The notes: generated by a model not told the origin, from the letters alone. 64,000 bases of DNA from Acidobacteriota bacterium (GCA_021793405.1 JAJYSV010000006.1:1-64000), one strand, 5' to 3'. Shown: positions 8,098-17,087, numbered from the stretch's first letter. A program made the numbers and translations.

Positions 8098-9057
8098 TTA
8101 GGCGGAAAGCGCCGCCTGCACGGAATAGTGAATGTAGGAACCGTAAATCAGGTCGTGGATCAGCAGACACTGGCGCAGAATGTTCGACATGTACGCGGAG
8201 ACGTCCTGGTCGAGAATCTCAGTGATCTCGGCAAAATTGAGCGAGGCTTGCAGGCGTCCGGTCATTCGGCTCAGCTCATCCGAGGAAAGCCTGCCGCTGG
8301 ACTGCTGCACGGAAATCACGGCCTGCCGCAGGCCATCGATGGCATAGCGGACAGAGTGCGGGAAGTCCGGATTGAGCAGCAGAAATTCAAGAATCCATTC
8401 GTGGGTCAGGTCCGCGGTATAGACGCGACAGTAGGCTTCAAACGCAGTGCAACAGCGGAGAAGGCCAATCCATTCCAGATATTGATTGCTGTCGGGGGTC
8501 TGCTGGGCTGTCACAAAGAAATCCCGATAATAAATATCGAGGAGTTTCACGGTCGCGAAGGCGCGCTCAATAGAGCGGCCCATCTGGATGAACTGCCAGC
8601 CTTCCCCATGGTTCATGGTGGTGTCCGTGACGCCCTGGAACAGATGCAGGCCATCGAGCACGGAGGGAATAAACTCTTCCAATCCGTGACCGCTGCCAGA
8701 GGTGTTCGGTTCGGTGGCCTGGAGGTAGAGACGATTCAGTCGCTGCCATTGTTCCGTGCTCAGCTCATCGCGAACCTGGCGCGCATTTTCGCGGGCGGAA
8801 ACGATGCAGGCAGTAATCGACGCGTGGTTGTCGGCATCGAAGGTGAGCGCGCGCACCAGCTGGTTGTAATCGCCCTGCCATTCGATTTCCTCCGGGTTGC
8901 CGAGCGCCGCCAGGACGCGGAGCCAGCGGCCCTCCGCGCTGGTGCTGGAGCGGTCGAGCATCAGGCCCATATTTACATCGAGCAGGCGCACCGTATGCTC
9001 TGCGCGCTCGAGATAACGGCTCATCCAGTAGAGACTGTCAGCAACTCGTGAAAGCAT
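8098..9057 (-). CDS. Alpha-E domain protein (DUF403)
   Basis: A 319-residue all-helical protein beginning MLSRVADSLYWMSRYLERAE, the signature start of alpha-E proteins. They co-occur with circularly permuted ATP-grasp proteins and transglutaminases and are thought to be helical partners of the ligase; no enzymatic activity is established. The ATG at 9057 was chosen because GAGG lies six bases upstream; an in-frame ATG at 9063 and a TTG at 9069 are less well placed. It is separated by 35 bases from the second transglutaminase gene and by 37 from the ATP-grasp gene, consistent with one transcript. Confidence 0.93.
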   Translation of the reverse strand: MLSRVADSLYWMSRYLERAEHTVRLLDVNMGLMLDRSSTSAEGRWLRVLAALGNPEEIEWQGDYNQLVRALTFDADNHASITACIVSARENARQVRDELSTEQWQRLNRLYLQATEPNTSGSGHGLEEFIPSVLDGLHLFQGVTDTTMNHGEGWQFIQMGRSIERAFATVKLLDIYYRDFFVTAQQTPDSNQYLEWIGLLRCCTAFEAYCRVYTADLTHEWILEFLLLNPDFPHSVRYAIDGLRQAVISVQQSSGRLSSDELSRMTGRLQASLNFAEITEILDQDVSAYMSNILRQCLLIHDLIYGSYIHYSVQAALSA

Positions 9058-9094
9058 ACGCATCCTCAACTAGTTCCGCGGTTCCATGAAACTG

Positions 9095-10603
9095 CTAGTC
9101 ATTCAATACCCAGGTATCTTTGCTGCCGCCGCCCTGCGATGAGTTGACGACCAGCGAGCCCTTGGGCAATGCGACTCGCGTCAGGCCGCCTGGGACGATG
9201 GTGACCTTATCTCCGTACAGAATGTAAGGCCGCAGATCGACATGACGGGGTTCGATGCTTGGCAAATCGGGGCTGCCCATCAGGCAGGGAGCGCGGGAGA
9301 AGTCCAGTGTCGGTTGGGCAATGTAATTGCGCGGGTTGGTCTCAATCAAGGCACGGAACTCGTCACGCTGGGCCTGTGTACTCTTGGGGCCAATCAACAT
9401 GCCGTAGCCGCCGGATTCGCCGACCGCCTTGATGACCAGCTTGTCGAGATTCTGTAGCGTGTGCTGGCGCTGCGCGGGATCAGTCATCAGATAGGTCTCG
9501 ACATTCTGAAGCAGCGGCTCCTCCCCAAGGTAATAGCGGATGATGGCGGGAACGTAGGCGTAAATGGCCTTGTCGTCGGCGAGACCGGTGCCGAAAGCAT
9601 TGGCGAGTGTCACATTCCCGGCGCGATAGGCGTTGAAGAGCCCGGCCACGCCGAGGATCGAATCGGAACGGAAGGCCAGGGGATCGATGAAGTCGTCGTC
9701 GACGCGGCGATAAATCACATCGACGCGCTTGAGGCCGGCCGTGGTGCGCATATACACGACGTTGTCATGGATCACCAGGTCGCGGCCCTCGACCAGTTCA
9801 ATGCCCATCTGGCGGGCGAGGTAGGTGTGCTCAAAGTAGGCCGAGTTGTAGATGCCCGGAGTGAGCAGCACAATGGAGGGTTCAGGGCGGCCCTCGGGAG
9901 CGAGCGAGCGAAGCGTGCTGAGCAGAACTCGCGTGTAGTGTTCGATGGGACGCACGCCATATTTGGTGAAGAGTTGCGGAAAGATCCGCTTCATGACGCG
10001 ACGGCAGGTCAGCATGTAACTGACGCCGCTAGGGACACGCAAGTTGTCTTCCAGCACAACGAAGTCGCCATTGCCGAGACGCAACAGGTCGGTGCCGGTG
10101 ACGGCGATATAGACATTGCGCGGGACCTGCAGACCCCGCATTTCACGGCGAAAGTGCCGGCAGCTGTAGACGATCTCGCGCGGGACAAAGCCGTCCGCGA
10201 GGATTTTGCCTTCGTTATATACGTCGCGGAGAAATAGATTCAGCGCGGTGATGCGCTGCGTCAATCCTTTTTCAATCCGTTCCCATTCTCCGGCCGTAAT
10301 GATGCGGGGCAGCAGATCGTAGGGAAAAATGCGCTCCGTGCCCTCATCCCGTCCATAGACGGTGAAGGTGATTCCCTGCATCAGGAACGAGAGATCGGCG
10401 GACTGCTTACGCCGATGCAATTCTTCTTTGGGGAGTTTTGAAAACGTGCTCAGCAGGGACTCGTAGTGAGGGCGAACCACCCCCTGATCGTCGAACATCT
10501 CGTCAAACGCGGCATCGAGAAAGTATTCTTCGAGAGCCGGGTCTTTGCGCCGCGGCCTATCTACGCCGGGCGTTTGCGCGCGGACTTCACTGTTGGTGGG
10601 CAT
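9095..10603 (-). CDS. Circularly permuted ATP-grasp protein (DUF404/DUF407 type)
   Basis: A protein of 502 residues from the ATG at 10603. It belongs to the circularly permuted ATP-grasp family predicted to ligate amino acids or peptides with ATP. Typical segments are [16 protein letters not shown] near the start, [11 protein letters not shown], a Tyr-Ser-Cys-Arg segment, [20 protein letters not shown], and GESGGYGML, the phosphate-binding-like loop. The C-terminal part carries LRPYILYG. The start overlaps the end of the upstream transglutaminase gene by 17 bases, suggesting coupling. An upstream in-frame ATG at 10696 lies deeper inside the neighbour and is less likely. The actual substrate is unknown for the whole family. 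Confidence 0.93.
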   Translation of the reverse strand: MPTNSEVRAQTPGVDRPRRKDPALEEYFLDAAFDEMFDDQGVVRPHYESLLSTFSKLPKEELHRRKQSADLSFLMQGITFTVYGRDEGTERIFPYDLLPRIITAGEWERIEKGLTQRITALNLFLRDVYNEGKILADGFVPREIVYSCRHFRREMRGLQVPRNVYIAVTGTDLLRLGNGDFVVLEDNLRVPSGVSYMLTCRRVMKRIFPQLFTKYGVRPIEHYTRVLLSTLRSLAPEGRPEPSIVLLTPGIYNSAYFEHTYLARQMGIELVEGRDLVIHDNVVYMRTTAGLKRVDVIYRRVDDDFIDPLAFRSDSILGVAGLFNAYRAGNVTLANAFGTGLADDKAIYAYVPAIIRYYLGEEPLLQNVETYLMTDPAQRQHTLQNLDKLVIKAVGESGGYGMLIGPKSTQAQRDEFRALIETNPRNYIAQPTLDFSRAPCLMGSPDLPSIEPRHVDLRPYILYGDKVTIVPGGLTRVALPKGSLVVNSSQGGGSKDTWVLND

Positions 10604-11408
10604 CTTCGCTGGCCTCTTCCGTGATGACGGTGAACTGCGTAAGGTCGGCAAATCCAAAGGAAGTGGTAAGGGCGACATCGGACGCATCGCGGCCAACCGC
10701 CATCAGAACTCGCCCGATGCGCGGAATGTTATGCCTGGCATCGAAGGTCCACCAGCGATGATCCAGGTACACCTCGAACCATGCGCTGAAGTCCATGGGG
10801 CCGGAGGCAGGGAAGCCAATATCCCCCAGATAGCCGGTCGCATAGCGCGCGGGAATATTGAGCGCGCGGCAGAACGTGACGGCGAGGTGCTGGAAATCCC
10901 GGCAGACGCCGACCCGCTCCGTAAAGGTATCAAGCGCGGTGCGCGTGGGGCGGGCGAAGTTATAGCCGAAGCGGATGCGCGCGTTCACCCAGCTGCAGAC
11001 GGCATAGACGCGTGCCCACCCGCGAGGGATGTGGCCGAACAAGTCGAGTGCAATGCCGGAGAGCTGGTCCACCTCGCAGTAGCGGCTGTTCAACAGGTAG
11101 ATGAGCGTTTCATTGGGGAGCTCTTCAATGGGAACTTCGCGCGCGTCCGGATGGATGGGGTCCGGATCGCCTGAGTCGCGGATGAGGGTTTCGCCATAGA
11201 GGCGCAGATCCCCCTGGGGCGCAAAGATGCGGGAGCAGATATTGCCAAAGGAGTCCTTATATTCCGGGACTGAAATCGTGGGTTCGACGTGCAGCGTATC
11301 GGGTTCGAGCAGATCGGCGTGTCGCGAGGGATGAACGTGCAGCATCGCCACGATCGAAACCGGAGCTGGAAGAGAGAAACGAATGTCGTACCCTAATCGT
11401 ATCAACAT
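10587..11408 (-). CDS. Transglutaminase-like protein of the Anbu cluster (first copy)
   Basis: A 273-residue transglutaminase-fold protein, first gene of the minus-strand operon. The likely nucleophile is the Cys in [11 protein letters not shown]. The [17 protein letters not shown] segment supplies the Asp region. At the place where the second copy reads His-Ala-Trp, this one reads Ser-Ala-Trp (MDFSAWF), so the usual catalytic His is not evident; this may be a subfamily feature, and the His in DARHN could substitute. The C-terminal [20 protein letters not shown] tail is typical of the ATP-grasp-linked type. AGAGGG lies about nine bases before the ATG. Confidence 0.92.
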   Translation of the reverse strand: MLIRLGYDIRFSLPAPVSIVAMLHVHPSRHADLLEPDTLHVEPTISVPEYKDSFGNICSRIFAPQGDLRLYGETLIRDSGDPDPIHPDAREVPIEELPNETLIYLLNSRYCEVDQLSGIALDLFGHIPRGWARVYAVCSWVNARIRFGYNFARPTRTALDTFTERVGVCRDFQHLAVTFCRALNIPARYATGYLGDIGFPASGPMDFSAWFEVYLDHRWWTFDARHNIPRIGRVLMAVGRDASDVALTTSFGFADLTQFTVITEEASEDAHQQ

Positions 11409-11619
11409 GAAGGTAGTGCCCTCTCGCCGGAATCGTCCGCGCTACTTTCAATGTAAGATCCGGCCGCAAATCCGAGCAGACAGGATTTTTTGGGAGATGT
11501 TCCAGAATGTATCAGACTTTTCCAGCATTCATTTCTACTTTTGCGTCGAATTTCGATCGATTTCACCGGCTGCGAGTTTACGATTGAGTCTAACCAGCTG
11601 CATTCTGCCAAGGAGAAGC
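11409..11619. promoter_or_regulatory. Divergent control region of the Anbu cluster
   Basis: A 211-base spacer separates the minus-strand operon from the Anbu protease gene and should hold both promoters. It is more AT-rich than its flanks. I did not find a convincing pair of -35 and -10 boxes for either direction. A clear Shine-Dalgarno (AAGGAGAAG) precedes Anbu. Confidence 0.5.
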
Positions 11620-12387
11620 ATGACGTATTGTGTGGGCATCATGACCCATGAAGGATTGATTCTTGCATCCGACTCACGCACGAACGCCGGCTACGACCAG
11701 GTGAATACCTGTCGTAAGATGCACAGTTTCGTTCAGCCGGGGCAGCGCGCATTCGTTATTTTGACTAGTGGCAGCCTCTCGCTGACGCAATCGGTGATTA
11801 CGCTTCTTCGCGACGATTTTGATGCAGGCAGAGGATTGGCACGGGTGGCAACCATGTATGCCGCGGCCCGGATCGTGGGCGATGCGGTGCGGCGCGTCTC
11901 CGATCTGGATCGCGTCGCCTTGGAGCGCGACGAGTACAACTTCAATATTCATCTGGTCCTGGGCGGACAGGTGAAGGGGGAAAGGCCGGACCTGTATCTG
12001 ATCTATCCGCAGGGAAATCCTTTGAGCGCGACGCAGGACTCGCCCTATCTCCAGATCGGCGAAGTCAAGTATGGCCGGCCCATTCTCGATCGCGGCATTG
12101 CATATGGATTGACGACTCTGGAGGCCGCGGCAAAATATGCGTTGCTCTCATTCGACGCCGCTATGCGCTCGAACGTTACGGTAGGTCCGCCGGTAGAGTT
12201 GGTCTTGTATCGCAACGACGCTCTGGAACTGAATTGCTATCGAAGATTCAAGGCCGACGATCCCGAATTGCAGGCGATTCACGCGCGCTGGGAACAGTCG
12301 TTGCGGCGGGCCGTCGAGGAGTTGCCGGATATTCAATTTGACGGGCTGGCGGGGATTGGACTGCCGCCCATCCTATATTCCCGGTAG
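11620..12387 (+). CDS. Anbu (ancestral beta subunit) proteasome-like protease
   Basis: A 255-residue Ntn-hydrolase related to HslV and proteasome beta subunits. It begins MTYCVGIMTHEGLILASDSRTNAG. After Met removal the N-terminal Thr would be the nucleophile, and the Asp (ASDSR) and Lys (CRKMHSF) occupy the equivalents of proteasome Asp17 and Lys33, so the active-site set is present. Anbu assembles into open helical or ring oligomers without a known ATPase partner (family knowledge). The ATG follows AAGGAGAAG; the frame is open further upstream but has no better start. It is divergent from the ATP-grasp/alpha-E/transglutaminase operon, the conserved genomic partner set for Anbu. Confidence 0.95.
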   Translation: MTYCVGIMTHEGLILASDSRTNAGYDQVNTCRKMHSFVQPGQRAFVILTSGSLSLTQSVITLLRDDFDAGRGLARVATMYAAARIVGDAVRRVSDLDRVALERDEYNFNIHLVLGGQVKGERPDLYLIYPQGNPLSATQDSPYLQIGEVKYGRPILDRGIAYGLTTLEAAAKYALLSFDAAMRSNVTVGPPVELVLYRNDALELNCYRRFKADDPELQAIHARWEQSLRRAVEELPDIQFDGLAGIGLPPILYSR

Positions 12388-12452
12388 TCCTTTGGCGCAG
12401 AGCAAAGTGTGAGCATGCCGCGTCCTGTTTCGGATGGCGGCTGGGCGCGGCG

Positions 12453-12914
12453 TTATTGCTGACCGGTTTGAAGAAATTTCTGACACCGAGCCGCATATTC
12501 AGCTTTATATTGCTCGACCGCGCGATCGCCTGTCGCGGGTCGCTTGTAACGGTTATCGGGAATTCCACCGGTCGAATTGATCAGCCCCTCGTAGCGCATT
12601 CCTGTGGAGATCCAGGCCGTTGTTGGAACTTTATTCTCGTTCTCGACGCGCGCGCGGATAAAATCGACCAGCGGACCGGAAGGAGTTCCGTCGAGGGTGG
12701 CCGCAAATGCCGTGAAGTCGTAGCGGATGCCACCTCGAACGAAGCCGTATTCGACCAGGGCAAATATCCGTGCATCAAAGTTTTCACTCGCTGCGCGATG
12801 GCGACTTCCGGATTCCCGGCAAAGAACATCAACTCGCCGTATCCCAATCCATTTCTCGGCCGAGATAGGTTTGGTATCGGTTTTTCCTCGTAAATTGATG
12901 AAATCTTCTTGCGG
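12453..12914 (-). pseudogene. Start-less ORF, probable 5'-truncated gene
   Basis: A 153-codon minus-strand frame runs from just below an in-frame TAA at 12915-12917 to a TAA at 12453-12455. Its translation looks like real protein, for example SENFDARIFALVEYGFVRGG, then RYDFTAF and ISTGMRYEGLINSTGG. No ATG, GTG or TTG occurs before the Met about 46 codons from the end. The alternative frames on this strand are poor. I infer a gene that lost its 5' end through deletion or frameshift; a non-standard start such as ATT or CTG cannot be excluded. I do not recognise the family. Confidence 0.55.
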
Positions 12915-12938
12915 TTACCCCCAGAACATTGGATAATC

Positions 12939-13856
12939 GTGGCGAGAGACGGTACCTGCGAGCACTTATCTGTGACCCGATACAACCGTCAAGATGTTCT
13001 GCGCATTCTGCAAGTGTCCGCCCGCCAACTGCAAGCCTGGGAGCGGGCTGGCCTAGTCGACTCTCAAGATACCTACACATTTCAGCAACTCTCTCAGCTC
13101 AGGAAGCTTCGTCTTTTATCTTTGCAGCGGATACCGAGTTCGCGCATTTCGGCTTCCGTGGCGGCGATGCAGCGTGTTTCCGGAATGACCAACCCCCTGC
13201 TGGAAGCGGGCGTCGTGCAGGTGGGCAGCCGAGTGGTGTTCCGACATCAGGGCGCCATTGTCGATCCGTTATCGAGACAACTTGTTTTCGATTTCGAGGG
13301 GCGCAATCCCGACGGGCAATGCATGGTTGTCGGAGAAGCCGCCAGTCAGCGCTCTCGCGAAGCGCAAGCCGCCCAGCTTTTTTACGAAGCCGTACGTCTT
13401 GAAGATGAGCGGGGTGTGCTGGGACAAGCGATCCAACTCTATACCCGCGCCATCGAATTGCATCCTGCACACGCGGCCGCGCTGATCAACCTGGGAACCA
13501 TTTATTACAATCAGCGGCAATATCCGGAGGCAGAAGAAGCGTATCGCCGGGCAACGCTGGCCGACCCAAATTATGCTCTGGCCTTTTTTGATCTCGGCAA
13601 TGCGCTGGATGAGTTGCAGCGTTTGCCGGAAGCCATTGAAGCCTACAAGGCCGCGATTCGCATTGTGCCGAGATATGCCGATGCGCATTACAACCTGGCC
13701 CTTGCCTATGAGCGAACCGGCGAGCATCGCAAGGCGCTCCCCCATTGGATGATATATAGCAAGCTTGATCCGACTGGGCCATGGTCGAACCACGCGCGCG
13801 GCCAGGCCCGCCGCCTGATCGAGGCCGACCACCTGCAGATTGTCGCTCGCAGATGA
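12939..13856 (+). CDS. MerR-like HTH protein with TPR repeats
   Basis: About 305 residues. The N-terminus (YNRQDVLRILQVSARQLQAW, then ERAGLV) is a MerR-type winged-helix DNA-binding segment with a Trp-Glu-Arg-x-Gly-Leu turn. The C-terminal half holds at least three TPR units (AAALINLGTIYYNQRQYPEA, ALAFFDLGNALDELQRLPEA, ADAHYNLALAYERTGEHRKA). This domain pair recurs in acidobacteria; it is probably a DNA-binding scaffold or regulator with an unknown signal. GTG at 12939 has GGA five bases upstream; a TTG at 12909 in frame would add ten residues. The neighbours give no functional clue. Confidence 0.85.
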   Translation: MARDGTCEHLSVTRYNRQDVLRILQVSARQLQAWERAGLVDSQDTYTFQQLSQLRKLRLLSLQRIPSSRISASVAAMQRVSGMTNPLLEAGVVQVGSRVVFRHQGAIVDPLSRQLVFDFEGRNPDGQCMVVGEAASQRSREAQAAQLFYEAVRLEDERGVLGQAIQLYTRAIELHPAHAAALINLGTIYYNQRQYPEAEEAYRRATLADPNYALAFFDLGNALDELQRLPEAIEAYKAAIRIVPRYADAHYNLALAYERTGEHRKALPHWMIYSKLDPTGPWSNHARGQARRLIEADHLQIVARR

Positions 13857-13920
13857 TTCAGCTAAACTTAAAGTGTTGCGGGTAATTCGAAGATAAGGTT
13901 CATCGAAGCGAGGCATCCCT

Positions 13921-14103
13921 ATGGCGTTCAATAAGCAGACGGACAGTCGCCAACCCAACCCAATCAACAGGACTGTTCGTGGCACAGCGAACGATAGTAT
14001 GCCCAGCAGCTTGCGCAAATTTAAGTCAACTGTACCTCTCAATTACAAATCTCCGAAACCCGTGCGCGTTCCCGATCCACCCCGCTCAAATAAAGAAAAT
14101 TGA
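13921..14103 (+). CDS. Possible small protein upstream of the DUF6338 gene
   Basis: A 60-codon frame starts at an ATG preceded by GAGG at a workable distance and ends 20 bases before the DUF6338 gene. The product is basic and Pro/Ser/Asn-rich without hydrophobic core, so it would be disordered. Codon evidence is weak. It could equally be leader DNA of the next gene. No family recognised. Confidence 0.35.
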   Translation: MAFNKQTDSRQPNPINRTVRGTANDSMPSSLRKFKSTVPLNYKSPKPVRVPDPPRSNKEN

Positions 14104-14123
14104 GTCGGGGCTGATACTGGACT

Positions 14124-14780
14124 ATGCCGAATTCCATCCAGGCGCTTGGTGTCTTCCTCATTCTTCTGCCGGGGTTCACTTGTGCTTATATCGCCCAGCA
14201 GCTTGCTGTCCGTCCGAAACAAACTGAACTCGACAAGGTGGTAGAAGCCCTCTTGTTCAGCCTGGTCCTGTACATTGCAATCGGGCCACTCTTCCATTTC
14301 GCATTGCCTGTGGGCTGGCATCAGGAGGCATCCGCCTCTCCTGGCGATTATCTTGTTGTTGTTGAATGGAAGGAGTTGGCTTCCCTGGCTGGCGCCGCCG
14401 TTTTACTCGGAATCGCCTTCGCGGCCAACCTGAATCATGACTGGATATTGTCTCTTCTGCGAAAAATAGGTGTCACAGAGCGTACATCCAGAACGTCGAT
14501 ATGGAGCGATACGTTTCAGGAGATTGTCGGGGGCACCACAGTGCAGGTGGTGCTTGCCGATGACAGAACAGTCAGCGGCTGGGTCCATTATTATTCGGAT
14601 GATTTGGGGGATGCTTCGCTGTTTCTAGAAAGAGCAGAATGGATTGATAAGGAAAACCAAAAAATACCCATTCCTGGACCGGGAATTCTCTTAATGCCCG
14701 CAGCAGGAATTAAATATGTGATGTTTCTCGATCCGGAAACCACAGACGCCGAGGAGAGCGGGACTGAATCTGTTCGCTAA
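14124..14780 (+). CDS. DUF6338 membrane protein
   Basis: A 218-residue protein with hydrophobic segments at about 6-25 (ALGVFLILLPGFTCAYIAQQ), 42-65 and 82-102, followed by a soluble part. The phrase LPGFTCAYIAQQLAVRPKQT with the Glu-Leu-Asp-Lys-Val-Val-Glu-Ala-Leu-Leu-Phe-Ser segment is characteristic of DUF6338, a membrane family with a C-terminal Sm-like or WYL-like beta domain. Here that domain is seen as VQVVLADDRTVSGWVHYYSD. Function unknown; relatives are common next to defence or surface genes, but this one sits between unrelated housekeeping genes. Confidence 0.75.
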   Translation: MPNSIQALGVFLILLPGFTCAYIAQQLAVRPKQTELDKVVEALLFSLVLYIAIGPLFHFALPVGWHQEASASPGDYLVVVEWKELASLAGAAVLLGIAFAANLNHDWILSLLRKIGVTERTSRTSIWSDTFQEIVGGTTVQVVLADDRTVSGWVHYYSDDLGDASLFLERAEWIDKENQKIPIPGPGILLMPAAGIKYVMFLDPETTDAEESGTESVR

Positions 14781-14802
14781 GTCTTTGGCGTTTGCATGAC
14801 TT

Positions 14803-14810
14803 GCTAAAAT
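14803..14810 (+). promoter_or_regulatory. Extended -10 promoter for gatB, probably giving a leaderless mRNA
   Basis: TGCTAAAAT is an extended -10 element (TGn plus TAAAAT, five of six to consensus). It ends ten bases before the gatB ATG, so transcription would start within about four bases of the start codon. No -35 box of quality and no Shine-Dalgarno are visible, both consistent with this reading. Confidence 0.5.
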
Positions 14811-14820
14811 CAAATCTGTC

Positions 14821-16296
14821 ATGCCAGCAACCTCAACGCTCTCTCCTGAAGTTCTTGCGAAGTACGAGCCAGTCATTGGACTGGAAGTCCATGTCCAGCT
14901 GCTGACGGAAACCAAGGCCTTTTGCGGCTGCTCCGCGCGCTTCGGCTCCGCGCCCAACACGCAGGTGTGCCCGGTCTGCCTGGGGCTGCCCGGAGCGCTG
15001 CCGGTCCTGAATCGACGCGCGGTGGAATTCGCGACACTGGCAGCCATGGCGCTGCATTGCCGGATCAACGAAACTTCCATCTTCGCACGCAAGAATTATT
15101 TCTATCCCGACCTGCCGAAGGGCTATCAGATTTCTCAATTCGACAAGCCGCTTGGGGAGCATGGCTGGATCGAAGTGCCCGCGCTCACGGGCACGAAGCG
15201 CATCGGCATCACGCGGCTGCATATGGAGGAGGACGCGGGCAAGAGCATGCATGATGGATTCCGCGACTCACGCGAGCGGACCTACATCGATCTGAACCGC
15301 TGCGGCACACCGCTGGTGGAGATCGTCAGCGAGCCGGACCTCCGTTCCGCCGACGAGGCATACGAATATCTGACGCGCATCAAGGAGATACTGCTGTACA
15401 CAGCTGTCAGCGACTGCAACATGGAAGAAGGCTCGCTGCGGTGCGATGCCAACGTGAGTGTGCGGCTGAAGGGCGCGGAAAAATTCGGCGTCAAGGCGGA
15501 AGTAAAAAATGTAAACAGCTTTCGCTTCGTTCGCGCCGCGCTGGAATATGAAATCGAGCGACAAATCGAAGTTATCGAGGCTGGCGGCCGCGTGGTGCAG
15601 GAGTCGCGACTCTACAACGCCGGGGAAGGCCGCACTTACTCCATGCGGTCGAAGGAGCAGGCGCACGACTATCGCTATTTCCCTGACCCTGACCTGCCGC
15701 CCTTAGTGGTCAACAAAGCCTGGCAGGAAGAGATTCGCGCGACTATGCCAGAGCTGCCCGAAGCGCGTCGCGAGCGCATGATTGCCGAATATGAAATTAC
15801 CGCCCAGGACGCGCAGGTGCTGACCAGCAGCCGCGCCTTCGCTGATCAGTTTGAGCAGGCAGCCAAGGCAGCGAAAAGCCCGAAGCGCGTCGCGAACCTT
15901 GTACAGGGGGAACTCGTGGGGCGCCTGAAGGCGGCCAATTTGGATCTCGCCCAGTCACCTATTTCGATGCAAGGAATTGCGCAGGCAGCCGACCTTGCCG
16001 AGAGCGGCGCGCTGTCGAGCAAGATGCTGAAGCAGCTGTTCGACCGTTGCTTTGAGACCGGCGAAGATTTTGCCGTAGTCTACGAACGCGAGAAGCCGCA
16101 GCAGATCAGCGATTCGTCGGCGCTCGAAAAAATGATCGACGAAGTGATCGCCGCTAACCCGAAGCAGGTCGAGCAATATCGCGGCGGCAAAAAGACGGTG
16201 GCGGCATTTTTTGTCGGCCAGGTGATGAAGCTATCCAGGGGACAAGCGAATCCCGCGCTGCTGAATGAATTGGTCACGAGGAAACTGGATGGTTGA
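14821..16296 (+). CDS. gatB: Aspartyl/glutamyl-tRNA(Asn/Gln) amidotransferase subunit B
   Basis: A 491-residue kinase-like subunit of GatCAB, which amidates Glu-tRNA(Gln) or Asp-tRNA(Asn) in the cytoplasm. Diagnostic segments are YEPVIGLEVHVQLLTETKAF, the zinc-site region FCGCSARFGSAPNTQVCPVC, YFYPDLPKGYQISQFDKP, LRCDANVSVR and NSFRFVRAALEYEIERQ. The C-terminal YqeY/tail domain ends with KKTVAAFFVGQVMKLSRGQA. The length is normal. gatA and gatC are not nearby. The ATG lacks a ribosome binding site and appears leaderless. It overlaps the next gene by eight bases. Confidence 0.98.
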   Translation: MPATSTLSPEVLAKYEPVIGLEVHVQLLTETKAFCGCSARFGSAPNTQVCPVCLGLPGALPVLNRRAVEFATLAAMALHCRINETSIFARKNYFYPDLPKGYQISQFDKPLGEHGWIEVPALTGTKRIGITRLHMEEDAGKSMHDGFRDSRERTYIDLNRCGTPLVEIVSEPDLRSADEAYEYLTRIKEILLYTAVSDCNMEEGSLRCDANVSVRLKGAEKFGVKAEVKNVNSFRFVRAALEYEIERQIEVIEAGGRVVQESRLYNAGEGRTYSMRSKEQAHDYRYFPDPDLPPLVVNKAWQEEIRATMPELPEARRERMIAEYEITAQDAQVLTSSRAFADQFEQAAKAAKSPKRVANLVQGELVGRLKAANLDLAQSPISMQGIAQAADLAESGALSSKMLKQLFDRCFETGEDFAVVYEREKPQQISDSSALEKMIDEVIAANPKQVEQYRGGKKTVAAFFVGQVMKLSRGQANPALLNELVTRKLDG

Positions 16297-16747
16297 GCCG
16301 TCGCAAACTGCACACGTGAAGGAAGTAGGCGCGGAAGAGACGGCCCGCACCTACGCTGCGTTCTATGCACTGCGGGAAGGGCGCCCGGTGATGGCGACTG
16401 TCGAGCGCTTCACGCAATGGATCAACCAGACGCAGCGGCCGGAAGGCTATCGCGTGGTGGCTGCCTTCCTTCCAGAAATTCCCGATGCGGTTGCTGCTGC
16501 CGGATTTCGCGTGCTGCACCAGCTTTCAAAGGCGCGGTTTCTTTACGTCGACGATCTGGTGACACTTCCTCCCCATCGCTCGAATGGCCATGCGGGCCTG
16601 ATATTCGATTGGCTGGTAGCGGAAGCTCGTCGCCAGGGCTGCGAGCAATTGCATCTGGATTCAGGACACCAGCGGTTTGATGCGCACCGCTTCTACTTGA
16701 AACACGGCATGGTCATGAAGGCCCATCACTTCAGCATGGATGTTTGA
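16289..16747 (+). CDS. GNAT-family N-acetyltransferase
   Basis: A 152-residue acetyltransferase-like protein. The core runs through ARFLYVDDLVTLPPHRSNGH, a GNAT beta4 segment followed by a variant acetyl-CoA loop (RSNGHAG), then LIFDWLVAEARRQGCEQLHL and HRFYLKHGMVMKAHHFSM. It starts at an ATG that has GAGG seven bases upstream and lies inside the last codons of gatB, so the two are probably co-translated. Substrate unknown; the tie to gatB is not a known functional link. Confidence 0.85.
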   Translation: MVEPSQTAHVKEVGAEETARTYAAFYALREGRPVMATVERFTQWINQTQRPEGYRVVAAFLPEIPDAVAAAGFRVLHQLSKARFLYVDDLVTLPPHRSNGHAGLIFDWLVAEARRQGCEQLHLDSGHQRFDAHRFYLKHGMVMKAHHFSMDV

Positions 16748-16780
16748 TTCGAGCAGGCCGGATGAATTACTGGAGCGCTT

Positions 16781-16860
16781 ATATGCGCGCAGCTTACCCC
16801 GGGACGCCTGCACCGTTCCAGCAGTCACCGTTTGCAGCGCGATCACGGTGAGCGCTGAAA
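16781..16860 (-). pseudogene. DinB-family gene fragment
   Basis: Reading the minus strand gives VIALQTVTAGTVQASRGKL, close to VIALQTISAGTVHASRRKL in the intact DinB gene downstream. DNA similarity extends over about 65 bases (16781-16845 against 17303-17369). Outside this block the similarity fades and the frame has no DinB start. It is a relic of a duplication or of a second DinB copy. Confidence 0.7.
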
Positions 16861-16874
16861 TGTTTCAGATGGTC

Positions 16875-17087
16875 CTACGCGGTTTCGTCCGCGCCCTTTT
16901 TCCCGATCATGTTCATCAGGAGCGGAATGGTCGTGAGGCCCCCTACCAACACCAGGGCCCACCCGGCGGACTTTCGTTGATCGTCGTCAAATCTCGGAGA
17001 GAGCAAAAGTCCCAGCCCAAAACCAAGGGCGACGCGGGTTCCGGCAAGAAGCATGATTTCGGCAAGCGTGACCTTACGTTCGATCAT
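16875..17087 (-). CDS. Small membrane protein
   Basis: A 70-residue protein with two hydrophobic segments, about residues 10-28 (EIMLLAGTRVALGFGLGLLL) and 42-60 (GWALVLVGGLTTIPLLMNMI), separated by a charged loop with SPRFDDDQRKSAG. The layout is that of small inner-membrane proteins found in many bacteria without assigned function. It lies between two DinB-related sequences on the same strand. Confidence 0.7.
   Translation of the reverse strand: MIERKVTLAEIMLLAGTRVALGFGLGLLLSPRFDDDQRKSAGWALVLVGGLTTIPLLMNMIGKKGADETA

Noticed and set aside
8128-9051. Long open frame antisense to the alpha-E gene
   Set aside because: It mirrors the codons of a well-supported gene on the other strand and has no recognisable domain or ribosome binding site.
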